Shown piece after piece: positions 32,465 through 41,099 of a stretch of DNA of 52,095 nucleotides (positions are counted from its first letter, which is position 1; each line of letters opens with the position of its first letter). The stretch is from assembly GCA_947629795.1 (NCBI GenBank), contig CANRFC010000019.1, positions 1-52,095 of the forward strand. Direction: 5' to 3'. Origin of the DNA: an uncultured Oscillospiraceae bacterium (GTDB lineage: Bacteria; Bacillota; Clostridia; Oscillospirales; Oscillospiraceae). The translations under genes were made by a program, and so were the position numbers. The notes under the pieces were generated by a model. That model saw only the letters and a program-made list of their open reading frames with translations. It made no database searches and was not told the origin of the DNA.

Positions 32465-34855
32465 ATGAAAAAGCATCGCATCTCTGCCTCGCTCCTGTCC
32501 CTGGCCCTGGCCGTCTCCCTGTGCGCCCCCGCCTGGGCGGCGGAGACCCCCACCCCGGAGGAAGAGACCGCCCTGGCCGAAAAATACGCCCTGGAGGCCC
32601 CGGTGGAGGGGACCTACCTGGTCAACGGCCAGGAGGTTTTCACCCTTCCCGAGGGGGCCGACCCGGCGGACTACCTCACCGTCAACGTGGAGGACCTGAT
32701 GGCCGCCGGGATAGACCCCAGCCTGCTGGAGACCTCCCTGGCCGGGGAGGAGAGCGGCTATCCCGATTATTACGAGTTCACCAAGGGGTACTTTGCCGAG
32801 CACCCGGAGCACTACGCCGCCTTTGACGCTGACGGCTTCTACGCGGAAATGTACGGCGAATGGTATCCCAAGGAGGAGTACATGGCGGACATGGACCTTC
32901 CCGACGAGGAGGCCTTCCGGCAAGACATGTGGGACCAGTGGCTGATGAACTACGGCTACGGCAGGGACGACGAACTCTGCGCCACGGTGGACGCCGCCTA
33001 CAATGAGGAGCTGAGAGAACTCTACAGCGCCCGGCACCCCGGGGAGCTGGAGGAGCTGAGCACCGAAGACCTGCTCTCCCGGCAGGGCTACACCGAGACT
33101 CTGACCCCTATGGGGCAGTACATGAAGGACTGGGGGATGGACAGCGAGGATGAGGTGCGGCCCAACCTGCTGAATACGTATGTAAAGGACCGCATCCGGG
33201 CGGAGGAGACCCACGCCGACTATCTGGTCTATGCCGAGTCCTACGCCGACCAGTTGGCCGCCTTTGACGCCGACGCCTACTTCGCGGAGGAATACACCTG
33301 GTATGAGGACAAGGCGGAGTACATGCAGTCCTGGACGCTGCTCACCGACGAGGAGTTCGTCGAGGCCATGTTCGTGGAGTATGTGGAACAGAACTGCTGG
33401 AAGTGGGACGACGAGAATGAGGCCTGGACCGACCCCGACGACTGGTACTACCCCGACGACTGGTACTACCCCGACGACGAGCCCAAGCCCCTGACCCTGG
33501 TGGTCAACGGCGAGGTCCGCTCCTATGACCTGGTGATCGAGAACGGGGTGAGCTACACCGATGCCGCCACCCTCAACGACATCCTGGGCACCTCCCTCAC
33601 CGGGGACAAGGTGGCCATCCGTGCCGCCGCCGAGGGCGCCGGCTGGGGCGTGACCTGGAACCCCAGCCGCAACCAGGTGGTCCTCCTGGACCGGGAGATG
33701 CTTTTGAAGGGCCTGACGGCCCAGGTCACCGAGGAGGAATTGGCCCAGGCCGAGGCCCTTGGCATCGACGTGGACGCCCTCCTGAAGAGCCAGGACTTCA
33801 CCAACTTCGACGCCATGATGAACAAGGTCCTCTCTGCCGCCGACTACGACCGGTCGAAGACCTATCAGATGACCGAGACCGGCACCGTCACTCTCACCGC
33901 ATTCAACTCCCTGGACGGGGACGAGACCGTCAAGGCCACCGTGAAGAGCGAGACCGTCATGAAGGGCAAGGTCATAGAGCAGACCTTCACCCTCTCCGCC
34001 GGGGAGCTGGTGAAGCTCCTCTCCGATGAGACCCTGCAGGCTATCCAGGCCCAGCTGCCCAAGCACAGCGCCGGGGATCTGAAGACCCTCCTCACCGGGG
34101 TGCAGGTCCGGATCATCCTCAACGGGGAGACCGGGGAGATGTTCCTCAACGCCCCCATCCTGGCCAAGCTGGACCGGAACTTCACCGAGGACACCTGGCT
34201 CCGCGCCGACATGGGCGATGGACTGGACCTGACGTGGAGCGTGCTGGACAGCTTCGCCGCCGGGGAGTGGGACACCGCCGAGCTCCTCTATAATGTCCTC
34301 CTGGAGAGCAGCGCCCGGGACGAGTATGGTGCCGTCAGCGCCTACGGCAGCTATGCCGGCGCCCGGGGCATGCTGGGCGCCCTGGTGGGCGGGGACAGGG
34401 TGAAGGCCCGGAACGGCGGCTACACCTGGACCCTGGATGCTCAGTTCATTGACGACATGCTGAACACCGTGGCCGGCTACATGGGCGCCTCCGGCATCGG
34501 CCTGGAGCTGGACAGCCTGTTCAAGGAGTTTGAGATCACCCTCACCGTGGACAAAAACGGGGATCAGACCTCCGATATGGTCCTCCGCCCGGACATGGAC
34601 GCCATCGCCGGCCTGATCTCCCAGCTTGACGACGGCGACGGCGCCGAGACCGCCGCCATGACCTGGACGCTGAACCTCTTCGATTTCCGGATGGAGAGCC
34701 ACGCCCAGGGAACTGCCAACAGATCCCAGTCCACCGTCCAGCTCCACTGGAAGAACCAATTCAAGGTGGAGGTAGAGAGCCAAAATCGCCGGGTAGAGGC
34801 GAAAAACGGCCCCCTGGAGACCCCGCCCGAGACCGCAAAAATCGTGGAATTCTGA
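32465..34855 (+). CDS. Large acidic exported protein with internal stalk domain
   Basis: 796 residues, signal peptide to AWAAE (about residue 26), AGGAGG before the ATG. Residues ~95-330 are very acidic and aromatic; two similar segments (EHYAAFDADGFYAEMYGEWY and QLAAFDADAYFAEEYTWYED) suggest an internal duplication. A short tandem DDWYYP repeat occurs at about 323-338. Next comes a stalk-like domain (LTLVVNGEVRSYDL, SYTDAATLNDILG, NPSRNQVVLLDR; about 340-420). The last ~370 residues are beta-rich with no recognised domain, somewhat like exported substrate-coat proteins. Function unknown. Located between the two topoisomerase subunits. Confidence 0.75.
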   Translation: MKKHRISASLLSLALAVSLCAPAWAAETPTPEEETALAEKYALEAPVEGTYLVNGQEVFTLPEGADPADYLTVNVEDLMAAGIDPSLLETSLAGEESGYPDYYEFTKGYFAEHPEHYAAFDADGFYAEMYGEWYPKEEYMADMDLPDEEAFRQDMWDQWLMNYGYGRDDELCATVDAAYNEELRELYSARHPGELEELSTEDLLSRQGYTETLTPMGQYMKDWGMDSEDEVRPNLLNTYVKDRIRAEETHADYLVYAESYADQLAAFDADAYFAEEYTWYEDKAEYMQSWTLLTDEEFVEAMFVEYVEQNCWKWDDENEAWTDPDDWYYPDDWYYPDDEPKPLTLVVNGEVRSYDLVIENGVSYTDAATLNDILGTSLTGDKVAIRAAAEGAGWGVTWNPSRNQVVLLDREMLLKGLTAQVTEEELAQAEALGIDVDALLKSQDFTNFDAMMNKVLSAADYDRSKTYQMTETGTVTLTAFNSLDGDETVKATVKSETVMKGKVIEQTFTLSAGELVKLLSDETLQAIQAQLPKHSAGDLKTLLTGVQVRIILNGETGEMFLNAPILAKLDRNFTEDTWLRADMGDGLDLTWSVLDSFAAGEWDTAELLYNVLLESSARDEYGAVSAYGSYAGARGMLGALVGGDRVKARNGGYTWTLDAQFIDDMLNTVAGYMGASGIGLELDSLFKEFEITLTVDKNGDQTSDMVLRPDMDAIAGLISQLDDGDGAETAAMTWTLNLFDFRMESHAQGTANRSQSTVQLHWKNQFKVEVESQNRRVEAKNGPLETPPETAKIVEF

Positions 34856-34910
34856 AAACAAATCGTAATATTCTTCGTATAGATAACCCAATGGATAAGG
34901 ATTGATACCA

Positions 34911-37166
34911 ATGGCAAAGAAAAAAGCGCCGGATGAGATCAAGCACCGTCCCATGGACCCCAACGTGATGGGACTGCGCAAAGAGGTGCTGGAGCAGCCC
35001 ATCACCCAGACCCTGGAGATCAACTTCATGCCCTACGCCATGAGCGTCATCATGTCCCGGGCCATCCCCGAGATCGACGGCTTCAAGCCCTCTCACCGCA
35101 AGCTGCTGTACACCATGTATAAGATGGGCCTGCTCACCGGGGGGCGGACCAAGTCGGCCAACATCGTGGGCCAGACCATGAAGCTCAACCCCCACGGCGA
35201 CGCCGCCATCTACGACACCATGGTGCGTCTCTCCCGGGGCTACGGCGCCCTGCTCCACCCCCTGGTGGACTCCAAGGGCAACTTCGGCAAGGTCTATTCC
35301 CGGGACATGGCCTGGGCGGCCTCCCGGTACACTGAGGCCAAGCTGGACGCCATCTGCAGCGAGCTGTTCCGGGACATTGACCAGGACACGGTGGACTTCG
35401 TTCCCAACTATGACGGCTCCCTTATGGAGCCCACCCTGCTGCCCACCACCTTCCCCAACGTGCTGGTCTCCGCCAACCAGGGCATCGCCGTGGGCATGGC
35501 CTCCAACATCTGCGGGTTCAACCTGGGGGAGGTGTGCCAGGCGGCCATCGCCTATATGAAGGACCCGGACTGTGACCTGATGAGCATCCTCAAGGCCCCC
35601 GACTTCCCCACCGGCGGCGAGCTCCTCTACGACGGCGCCGCCCTCAGCGAGGTCTACAACACCGGCCGGGGCTCCTTCCAGGTCCGCTCCAAGTGGCGGT
35701 ACGTGAAGGAAGAGAACGTCATCGAGATCTACGAGATCCCCTACACCGCCACGGTGGAGGCCATCATGGACAAGGTCACCGAGCTGGTGAAGGCGGGCAA
35801 GCTCAAGGAGATCGCCGACATGCGGGACGAGACCGACCTGTCCGGCCTGAAGCTCACCATCGACCTCAAGCGGGGCTCCGACCCGGACAAGCTCATGGCC
35901 CGGCTCTTTAAGTCCACTCCCCTCCAGGACTCCTTCCCCTGCAACTTCAACATCCTCATCGCCGGCACCCCCAAGGTCATGGGCGTGCGGGAGATCCTGG
36001 ACGAGTGGGTGGCCTGGCGCTCCGAGGGGGTCCGGCGGCGGACCTGGTTCGTGCAGAAGAAAAAGAAGGACAAGCTCCACCTCCTCAAGGGCCTGAAGAA
36101 GATCCTGCTGGACATCGACAAGGCCATTAAGATCATCCGGGACACCGAGCTGGACGCCGAGGTCATCCCCAACCTGATGATCGGCTTCGGCATCGACCAG
36201 ATCCAGGCCGAGTACGTGGCCGATATCCGCCTGCGGAACATCAACAAGGAATATATCCTCAAGCGGGTCTCTGAGGTGGCGGACCTGGAGCAGGAGATCG
36301 CCGACCTGCAAGACATTCTGGACCACCCCCAGCGGGTGAAGGGCATCATCACCGACGAGCTCAAAGAGGTGATGAAGAAGTACCCCTCCCCCCGGCGCAC
36401 CGAGATCATCTACGAGTACCAGACCGCGGTGGAGACCGAGGTGGTGGAGGAGGCCCCCGACTACCCCGTCCACGTCTTCCTGTCCAGGCAGGGCTATCTC
36501 AAGAAGATCACCCCCCAGTCCCTGCGCATGAGCTCGGAGCAGAAGTACAAGGAGGGGGACGGGGCCTATCTGCGCTGGGACGCCGCCAACCGGGACGAGC
36601 TGCTGGTCTTCACCGACAGGCAGCAGTGCTACAAGACCCGGCTGAGCGACTTTGACGACGCCAAGGCCAGCGTGCTGGGAGACTACCTCCCCACCAAGCT
36701 GGCCATGGACCCCGGCGAGAACGTGGTCTGGGCCTGTGTCACCAACGACTACTCCGGGCACCTGCTCTTCTTCTTTGAAAACGGCAAGTGCGCCCGGGTG
36801 GAACTGTCCGCCTACCAGACCCAGACCAGGCGGAAGAAGCTCACCGGTGCCTTCTCCGACAAGTCCCCCCTGTGTGCCGCGTGGCACCTGAAGGAGGACC
36901 TGGAGATGGCCCTCATCTCCACCGAGGGGAGGTGCATGGTCTTCCACACCGCGGTCCTGAGCCCCAAGACCACCCGGAACACCCAGGGGGTCAACGTGAT
37001 GGTCCTCAAGCCCAAGTACCGCCTGGAGAAGGCCCTGCCCCTGACCGATACCGCCATCCAGGATGTGGCCCGCTACCGGGCCCGGTCCATCCCCGTGGCC
37101 GGGGCCCTGCTCAAGGAACAGGACCGGGGAGAGAAGCAGCTGTCTCTGCTGGAGGGCCTGGAATGA
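34911..37166 (+). CDS. parC: Type IIA topoisomerase subunit A (ParC/GyrA-like)
   Basis: 751 residues from ATG at 34911 (AAGGA about 9 nt upstream). Winged-helix cleavage domain: INFMPYAMSVIMSRAIPEIDGFKPSHRKLLYTMYKMG, NPHGDAAIYDTMVR, and catalytic R139-Y140 in AASRYTEAKL. It then has the tower, a coiled-coil (about 365-480) and a C-terminal beta domain (VHVFLSRQGYLKKITPQSL). No GyrA box (QRRGGKG-like) is visible, in keeping with ParC. Cuts and passes DNA duplexes with the subunit at 29740. The stop overlaps the YitT-family start (ATGA). Confidence 0.87.
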   Translation: MAKKKAPDEIKHRPMDPNVMGLRKEVLEQPITQTLEINFMPYAMSVIMSRAIPEIDGFKPSHRKLLYTMYKMGLLTGGRTKSANIVGQTMKLNPHGDAAIYDTMVRLSRGYGALLHPLVDSKGNFGKVYSRDMAWAASRYTEAKLDAICSELFRDIDQDTVDFVPNYDGSLMEPTLLPTTFPNVLVSANQGIAVGMASNICGFNLGEVCQAAIAYMKDPDCDLMSILKAPDFPTGGELLYDGAALSEVYNTGRGSFQVRSKWRYVKEENVIEIYEIPYTATVEAIMDKVTELVKAGKLKEIADMRDETDLSGLKLTIDLKRGSDPDKLMARLFKSTPLQDSFPCNFNILIAGTPKVMGVREILDEWVAWRSEGVRRRTWFVQKKKKDKLHLLKGLKKILLDIDKAIKIIRDTELDAEVIPNLMIGFGIDQIQAEYVADIRLRNINKEYILKRVSEVADLEQEIADLQDILDHPQRVKGIITDELKEVMKKYPSPRRTEIIYEYQTAVETEVVEEAPDYPVHVFLSRQGYLKKITPQSLRMSSEQKYKEGDGAYLRWDAANRDELLVFTDRQQCYKTRLSDFDDAKASVLGDYLPTKLAMDPGENVVWACVTNDYSGHLLFFFENGKCARVELSAYQTQTRRKKLTGAFSDKSPLCAAWHLKEDLEMALISTEGRCMVFHTAVLSPKTTRNTQGVNVMVLKPKYRLEKALPLTDTAIQDVARYRARSIPVAGALLKEQDRGEKQLSLLEGLE

Positions 37167-38029
37167 AACGGACCCCGAGAGAGCTGGTGAAGAACTATAT
37201 CATGGTGCTCCTGGGCTCGGCCCTGTACGCCTTCGCCTTCGACTGGGCCTACGCCCCCAACGACATCGCCAACGGCGGCGTCACCGGCCTTGCCCAGATC
37301 GTGAATTTCCTCTTCCCCCAGGCTTCGGTGGGCGCGGTGGTCATCGCCATCAACGTTCCCATCTTCCTGGTGGGGTGGAAGGTGCTGGGCCGGCACTTCC
37401 TGCTGACCTCCCTGGTGGCCACGGCGGCGTCCTCCCTGTTCCTCGACGCCTTCGCCGTCCTGTATCCCTTCCAGCCCATGGCCGACCCCATCCTGGCCGC
37501 CATCTTCGGCGGGGTCCTCTTCGGGCTGAGCCTGGGGCTCATCTTCCTCCAGGGGGGCACCACCGGGGGCAGCGACATCGTGGCCCGGCTGGTCCAGCGG
37601 AAGCTGGCCTGGCTGCCCATGGGCAAGCTCATCCTGGCGGTGGACCTGGTGGTCATCCTGGCGGTGGCCGCCGTCTTCCGCCGGCTGGACAGCGCCCTGT
37701 ACGGCGTGGTGGCCCTCTACGTCTCCTCCATCGTCATGGATGGGGTGCTCTACGGTATGAATCCCTCCAAGGTGGCCTATATCATCTCCGACCGGCCCGA
37801 GGCCATCGCCCAGGTCATCCTCCACGACCTGGACCGCAGCGTCACCTATCTGGAGGGCCAGGGAGGGTGGAGCGGAGCCAGGAAGCAGGTCATCCTGTGC
37901 GCCTTCCCTCAGAAGCAGATCGTGGATATCAAAGCGGCGGTGGAGGGGGCCGACCCCAACGCCTTTATGATCGTCACCAACGCCCATGAGGTACTGGGCG
38001 AGGGCTTTGGCAGCTATCACGACTTGTAA
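37163..38029 (+). CDS. YitT-family membrane protein with C-terminal DUF2179
   Basis: 288 residues; ATG overlaps the parC stop, so they are translationally coupled. Five or six membrane segments, with the family's YAFAFDWAYAPNDIANGGVTGLAQI and LGLIFLQGGTTGGSDIVARLV motifs, then a soluble ~90-residue DUF2179 (ISDRPEAIAQVILHDLDRSVTYLEGQGGW, DPNAFMIVTNAHEVLGEGF). Function not established; small-molecule transport or sensing has been suggested for the family. Confidence 0.93.
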   Translation: MKRTPRELVKNYIMVLLGSALYAFAFDWAYAPNDIANGGVTGLAQIVNFLFPQASVGAVVIAINVPIFLVGWKVLGRHFLLTSLVATAASSLFLDAFAVLYPFQPMADPILAAIFGGVLFGLSLGLIFLQGGTTGGSDIVARLVQRKLAWLPMGKLILAVDLVVILAVAAVFRRLDSALYGVVALYVSSIVMDGVLYGMNPSKVAYIISDRPEAIAQVILHDLDRSVTYLEGQGGWSGARKQVILCAFPQKQIVDIKAAVEGADPNAFMIVTNAHEVLGEGFGSYHDL

Positions 38030-38050
38030 CTTTATCAGGAGGGATCTATC

Positions 38051-38641
38051 ATGGCAAATTTCGAGAAGCTGGCGGAAAACCTGAAGAAGTTCGGCTATGA
38101 CGTGTCCGTCTTCCCCACCGCGGCGGCGGCCGCGGCCTATCTGGACGGGGAGATCGACGGGAAGACCGTGGGTTCCGGCGGGTCCATGACCCTTCAGGCG
38201 ATGGGCCTTCTGGAGCTGCTGGGCAAGCACAACACCCTGGTCTCCCACTGGCAGGGGGACCCGGTGGAGGCGGCTATGGCCACCCAGGTCTACCTCTCCT
38301 CGGTCAACGGCATCGCCGAGACCGGCGAGATCATCAACATCGACGGCACCGGCAACCGGGTGGCCTCCACCATGTTCGGCCACGACACGGTCTATCTCAT
38401 CGTGGGCCGGAACAAGGTGGCTCCCGACTACGATGCCGCCCTCTGGCGGGCCCGGAACATCGCCTCCCCCAAGAATGCCCAGCGCCTGGGGAGGAAGACC
38501 CCCTGCGCCGTCAAGGGGGACAAGTGCTACGACTGCGACAGCCCCGAGCGCATCTGCCGGGCTTTGGCGGTGCTCTGGCGCAAGCCCAACGGCATCCGCA
38601 AGATGGAGGTCGTGCTGGTGGATGAGGACCTTGGCCTTTGA
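38051..38641 (+). CDS. LUD-domain protein (lactate-utilisation/DUF162 type)
   Basis: 196 residues, AGGAGGG before the ATG. Single LUD domain: AYLDGEIDGKTVGSGGSMTLQAMG, LINIDGTGNRVASTMFGH-type core and VAPDYDAALWRARNIASPKNAQRL. A four-cysteine set near the end (C-x6-C-x2-C-x6-C, around CAVKGDKCYDCDSPERIC) could hold an Fe-S cluster. No LutA/LutB partners are adjacent, so a lactate role is uncertain. The stop codon TGA is the first part of hairpin repeat copy B. Confidence 0.85.
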   Translation: MANFEKLAENLKKFGYDVSVFPTAAAAAAYLDGEIDGKTVGSGGSMTLQAMGLLELLGKHNTLVSHWQGDPVEAAMATQVYLSSVNGIAETGEIINIDGTGNRVASTMFGHDTVYLIVGRNKVAPDYDAALWRARNIASPKNAQRLGRKTPCAVKGDKCYDCDSPERICRALAVLWRKPNGIRKMEVVLVDEDLGL

Positions 38642-38700
38642 CCTACTCTTTCTTGAAAGAAAGAGTAGGCAGAAAGAACTTTGATAGAAGACCATCCCGT
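38639..38700 (+). repeat. Intercistronic hairpin repeat, copy B
   Basis: Begins on the TGA stop of the LUD gene, forms CTACTCTTTCTTGAAAGAAAGAGTAG (stem of about 11-12 bp), then GCAGAAAGAACTTTGATAG and ACCATCC. It matches the leftward copy A at 12281-12342, including the placement on a stop codon and a compensated base pair. Confidence 0.7.
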
Positions 38701-38738
38701 TCCTGCAGGAAGGTGCAAATGGGGAGGAGGGCGGCGGC

Positions 38739-39872
38739 ATGAAAAAGCATATCGTGTCCCTGGCCCTGGCCGGGTGCTGCCTGCTTTCGGGCTGCTCGGC
38801 CATGCTGGAGCGATCCTACCAGACCTCCGCCCCCCACGAGGACAAGCCCATCACCGCCGAGGATGCCTCCTACGTCCGGGTGGAGGACTACCGGGAGCTG
38901 GTTTCCGCCGTGCTCTACCTGGTCTCCCAGGGAGAGGAGGAGGGGGTCATCCGGCTCTACGACTACGCCGGGGATGTGGACACCGACCTCTCCGACGCCT
39001 GCCTGGAGGTGGCCACCCAGGATCCCCTGGGGGCCTACGCCGTGGAGTACATCAAGCACGAGTACACCCGGGTGGTGGCCTACTACCAGGCCACCGTGTC
39101 CATCCGCTACCGCCGCACCCCGGAGCAGGTGGCCTCCATCGTCCGGGTCACCGGCTCCTCGGCCATCCGGGAGCGCATCCGTCAGGCCCTGGAGGACTTC
39201 CGGGAGGAGGCGGTGCTCCGGGTGTCCTATTTCGCCGAGGACGAGAGCTCCCTCCAGGAGCTGGTCCGTCAGGCCTACTACGACAATCCCGGCTCGGCTC
39301 TGGGCCTGCCTGAGGTGGAGATCTCCCTGTATCCCTCCGCCGGGCGGGACCGGATCATCGAGCTGGTGATGACCTACCCCGGATCCACGCCCCTCCTCCG
39401 GGTCCGGCGGGACGCGGCGGAGGACCGGGCGGAGGAGCTCTCCGCCTCCCTCCGGGGCATGGAGGGGGAGCAGGCCGCCCTGGCGGCCGCCGGGCTCCTG
39501 GCTGAGAATGCCGTCTGGGACAGCGAGGGGGACAGCACGGTCTACGCCGCCCTGGTGGGCGGCGCGGCCGACGACGAGGGCCTGGCCCTGGCCTACGCCC
39601 TGCTGTGCCAGAGCGTGGGCCTGAGCTGCGATGTGATGGAGGGAGAGCTTGCCGGCGAGAGCCGGATGTGGAACGTCCTGGCCCTCCCCGGCGGCGTGCG
39701 CTACTACGACCCGGCGGCGGGGGAGGGGGAGCTCTGTACCCCCCAGGAGCTGGCCCGGCGAGGCTACACCTGGCCCGGCGCCCCTCAGGTGGAGCGGACG
39801 GAGCTCCTTGCTCCTGAAGAAAGCCCCGAGCCGGCAGAGAGCACTGTTCCCGAGGAGCTCCTGGAGGGGTAA
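38739..39872 (+). CDS. Lipoprotein with a degenerate transglutaminase-like domain
   Basis: 377 residues. Lipobox LSGC (Cys 19). GGGAGGAGG lies upstream. Residues ~40-240 are helical/beta with repeated paired Tyr segments (YRELVSAVLYLVSQ). About 270-345 follows the transglutaminase-core pattern (LALAYALLCQSVGLSCDVMEGEL, RMWNVLALPGG, YYDPA), but the nucleophile position reads DDEG instead of G-x-C and the catalytic His position carries Arg (RMWN). Only the Asp of YDPA remains. I infer a non-enzymatic binding or scaffold role. The C-terminal tail is rich in E, P and S. Last chromosomal gene before the mobile element. Confidence 0.75.
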   Translation: MKKHIVSLALAGCCLLSGCSAMLERSYQTSAPHEDKPITAEDASYVRVEDYRELVSAVLYLVSQGEEEGVIRLYDYAGDVDTDLSDACLEVATQDPLGAYAVEYIKHEYTRVVAYYQATVSIRYRRTPEQVASIVRVTGSSAIRERIRQALEDFREEAVLRVSYFAEDESSLQELVRQAYYDNPGSALGLPEVEISLYPSAGRDRIIELVMTYPGSTPLLRVRRDAAEDRAEELSASLRGMEGEQAALAAAGLLAENAVWDSEGDSTVYAALVGGAADDEGLALAYALLCQSVGLSCDVMEGELAGESRMWNVLALPGGVRYYDPAAGEGELCTPQELARRGYTWPGAPQVERTELLAPEESPEPAESTVPEELLEG

Positions 39873-39972
39873 TGTTCTCTGCGCTGGCCTTCCCCACAAA
39901 CTATAAATTTGAACTCGTCAAAATCTTAGAGTGTTACCACCCATTATAGGGCGACAATAAAATCCTCCAAAA

Positions 39973-39995
39973 GCCTTGCAAATAAAGGGTTTGCC
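39973..39995 (+). repeat. Candidate left att core repeat
   Basis: GCCTTG-AAATA-AGGGTTT pattern, 19 of 23 bases shared with 47543-47565 in the same orientation. The four mismatches leave doubt, although AGGGTTT is identical. The 100 nt to the left (39873-39972) are AT-rich without a visible gene. Confidence 0.45.
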
Positions 39996-40059
39996 GCAGT
40001 TTTCTCACCGTATCTCATTATCTGGTTTCACACACTGTTGCCCTTGCTCTGGCAGCTCA

Positions 40060-40079
40060 TAAGGGAAAAAGCAAGGGAA
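40060..40079 (+). repeat. Candidate left integrase arm-type site
   Basis: TAAGGGAAAAAGCAAGGGAA, identical at 19 of 20 positions to 47488-47507. In both places a CCCTTG a short distance upstream can pair with its CAAGGG, giving a hairpin. Confidence 0.5.
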
Positions 40080-40167
40080 GGAAAATCCCACAACAAGCTA
40101 TAACAGAGTGTGGCAATCGGGAACCTGTGACGTATGTGCGAATAATATTATAGCGGAGGATTTCATA

Positions 40168-40545
40168 ATGGACAAGTACATTTTTGACGAAAGTAACGGT
40201 CTGTGGTACGAACTTCAGGGAGACTATTACATTCCCTGTCTGACCCTTCCGGCAGAGGAAGAAAAGCCGATTGGCCTTTGGGGACGGCGGCACCTGCGGT
40301 ACATCAAAGAACACCGCAAGGCTCTCTATTCCAGTCTTTTGTTGAGTGGCAAACTGAACAGCTATCTGGCTGACATTGACCAGCAAGCCCAAGAGCAGAT
40401 GGACATTATCATCCAGCAAATGGCTCAAGTCCAAGGCGTCACAGAGGGGTTGAAAGCCTCTGACCCGATGGTCTGGGTAGGGCGGATGAATAACATCCAG
40501 GCGTGTGCGATGGAAATTGTCAACGCAGAGATCATTTGCGCATAA
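40168..40545 (+). CDS. tnpV: TnpV-family transposon-associated protein (copy 2)
   Basis: 125 residues from ATG at 40168, GGAGG 8 nt upstream. Same family marks as the copy at 218-604: GDYYIPCLTLP, RYIKEHRKALYSSLLLSGKLNSYL, a helical DIDQQAQEQMDIIIQQMAQVQGVTEGLKA stretch and WVGRMNNIQACAMEIVNAEI. First gene inside the left end of the element. A hairpin (40555-40580) follows. Role unknown. Confidence 0.88.
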   Translation: MDKYIFDESNGLWYELQGDYYIPCLTLPAEEEKPIGLWGRRHLRYIKEHRKALYSSLLLSGKLNSYLADIDQQAQEQMDIIIQQMAQVQGVTEGLKASDPMVWVGRMNNIQACAMEIVNAEIICA

Positions 40546-40554
40546 GTGTACTAT

Positions 40555-40580
40555 GACGGCGAGGATTATTCCTCGCCGTC
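40555..40580 (+). terminator. Hairpin after tnpV
   Basis: An 11-bp perfect stem GACGGCGAGGA / TCCTCGCCGTC with a 4-nt loop; no T-run follows, so termination is uncertain. Confidence 0.5.
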
Positions 40581-40655
40581 AATACTATATTCTGTGTCCG
40601 CAGACGAGAGCAGCAATTGCTTTTTTGCTGTAACTAAACTGTAATCATTTTCTTG

Positions 40656-40684
40656 TTGACATTGTAGACACCATGCGTTACGAT
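40656..40684 (+). promoter_or_regulatory. Promoter of blaI-blaR1
   Basis: Perfect TTGACA (40656-40661), 17-nt spacer, TACGAT (40679-40684). Both boxes are flanked by repressor-like dyads. Confidence 0.75.
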
Positions 40685-40700
40685 ATATCTACAATGTAGA
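40658..40700 (+). promoter_or_regulatory. BlaI-type operator dyads
   Basis: TCTACAATGTAGA (40688-40700) is a perfect 13-nt palindrome with the TACA/TGTA halves known for BlaI/MecI sites, just after the -10 box. A second, imperfect one (GACATTGTAGACA, 40658-40670; its reverse strand shares TCTACAATGT) covers the -35 box. Autorepression of blaI-blaR1 is the natural reading. Confidence 0.7.
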
Positions 40701-40715
40701 TAAGGAGTGTGAACT

Positions 40716-41099
40716 ATGGACGACGTTAAACTAACTTCCAGTGAATGGAACATTCTCAACTGCCTGTGGAACAAAAATCCGTGTCCGTTGCTTCAACTTG
40801 TCGGTGAGATGGAACAAACCGTGGGTTGGGCGCGGAGTACCACGATTACCATCCTTGGCCGCATGGAGGCCAAGGGGTTGGTGCGGTGCCAGCAAATTGG
40901 GCGCGGAAAGGCTTATGTTCCCTTGGTGGAGCGCGAAGGCGCGGCCATCACCGAGACCCACAGTTTTCTGGATCGGGTGTATCAGGGCAGCGTTGAACTG
41001 ATGATGAGCGCCATGGTAAGAAGCGATGGTCTGAGCCGGGAGCAAATCGCCCAGCTTCGGGCTATTCTGGACGAAGCAGAGCAGGAGGGAAAGAAATGA
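40716..41099 (+). CDS. blaI: BlaI/MecI/CopY-family transcriptional repressor
   Basis: 127 residues, AAGGAG before the ATG. Winged-helix domain (KLTSSEWNILNCLWNKNPCPLLQLVGEM, RSTTITILGRMEAKGLVRCQQIGRGKAYVPL) and a C-terminal dimerisation helix (REQIAQLRAILDEAEQEGKK). In the known systems the sensor's protease action leads to cleavage of this repressor. Its stop overlaps the next start (ATGA), so the two form a pair. No beta-lactamase or PBP gene is found in the element. Confidence 0.92.
   Translation: MDDVKLTSSEWNILNCLWNKNPCPLLQLVGEMEQTVGWARSTTITILGRMEAKGLVRCQQIGRGKAYVPLVEREGAAITETHSFLDRVYQGSVELMMSAMVRSDGLSREQIAQLRAILDEAEQEGKK

Noticed and set aside
32429-35029. 866-codon leftward frame opposite the acidic exported protein
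   Set aside because: Val/Gly/Leu/His-rich antisense shadow; it runs through a promoter-less region and overlaps parC.
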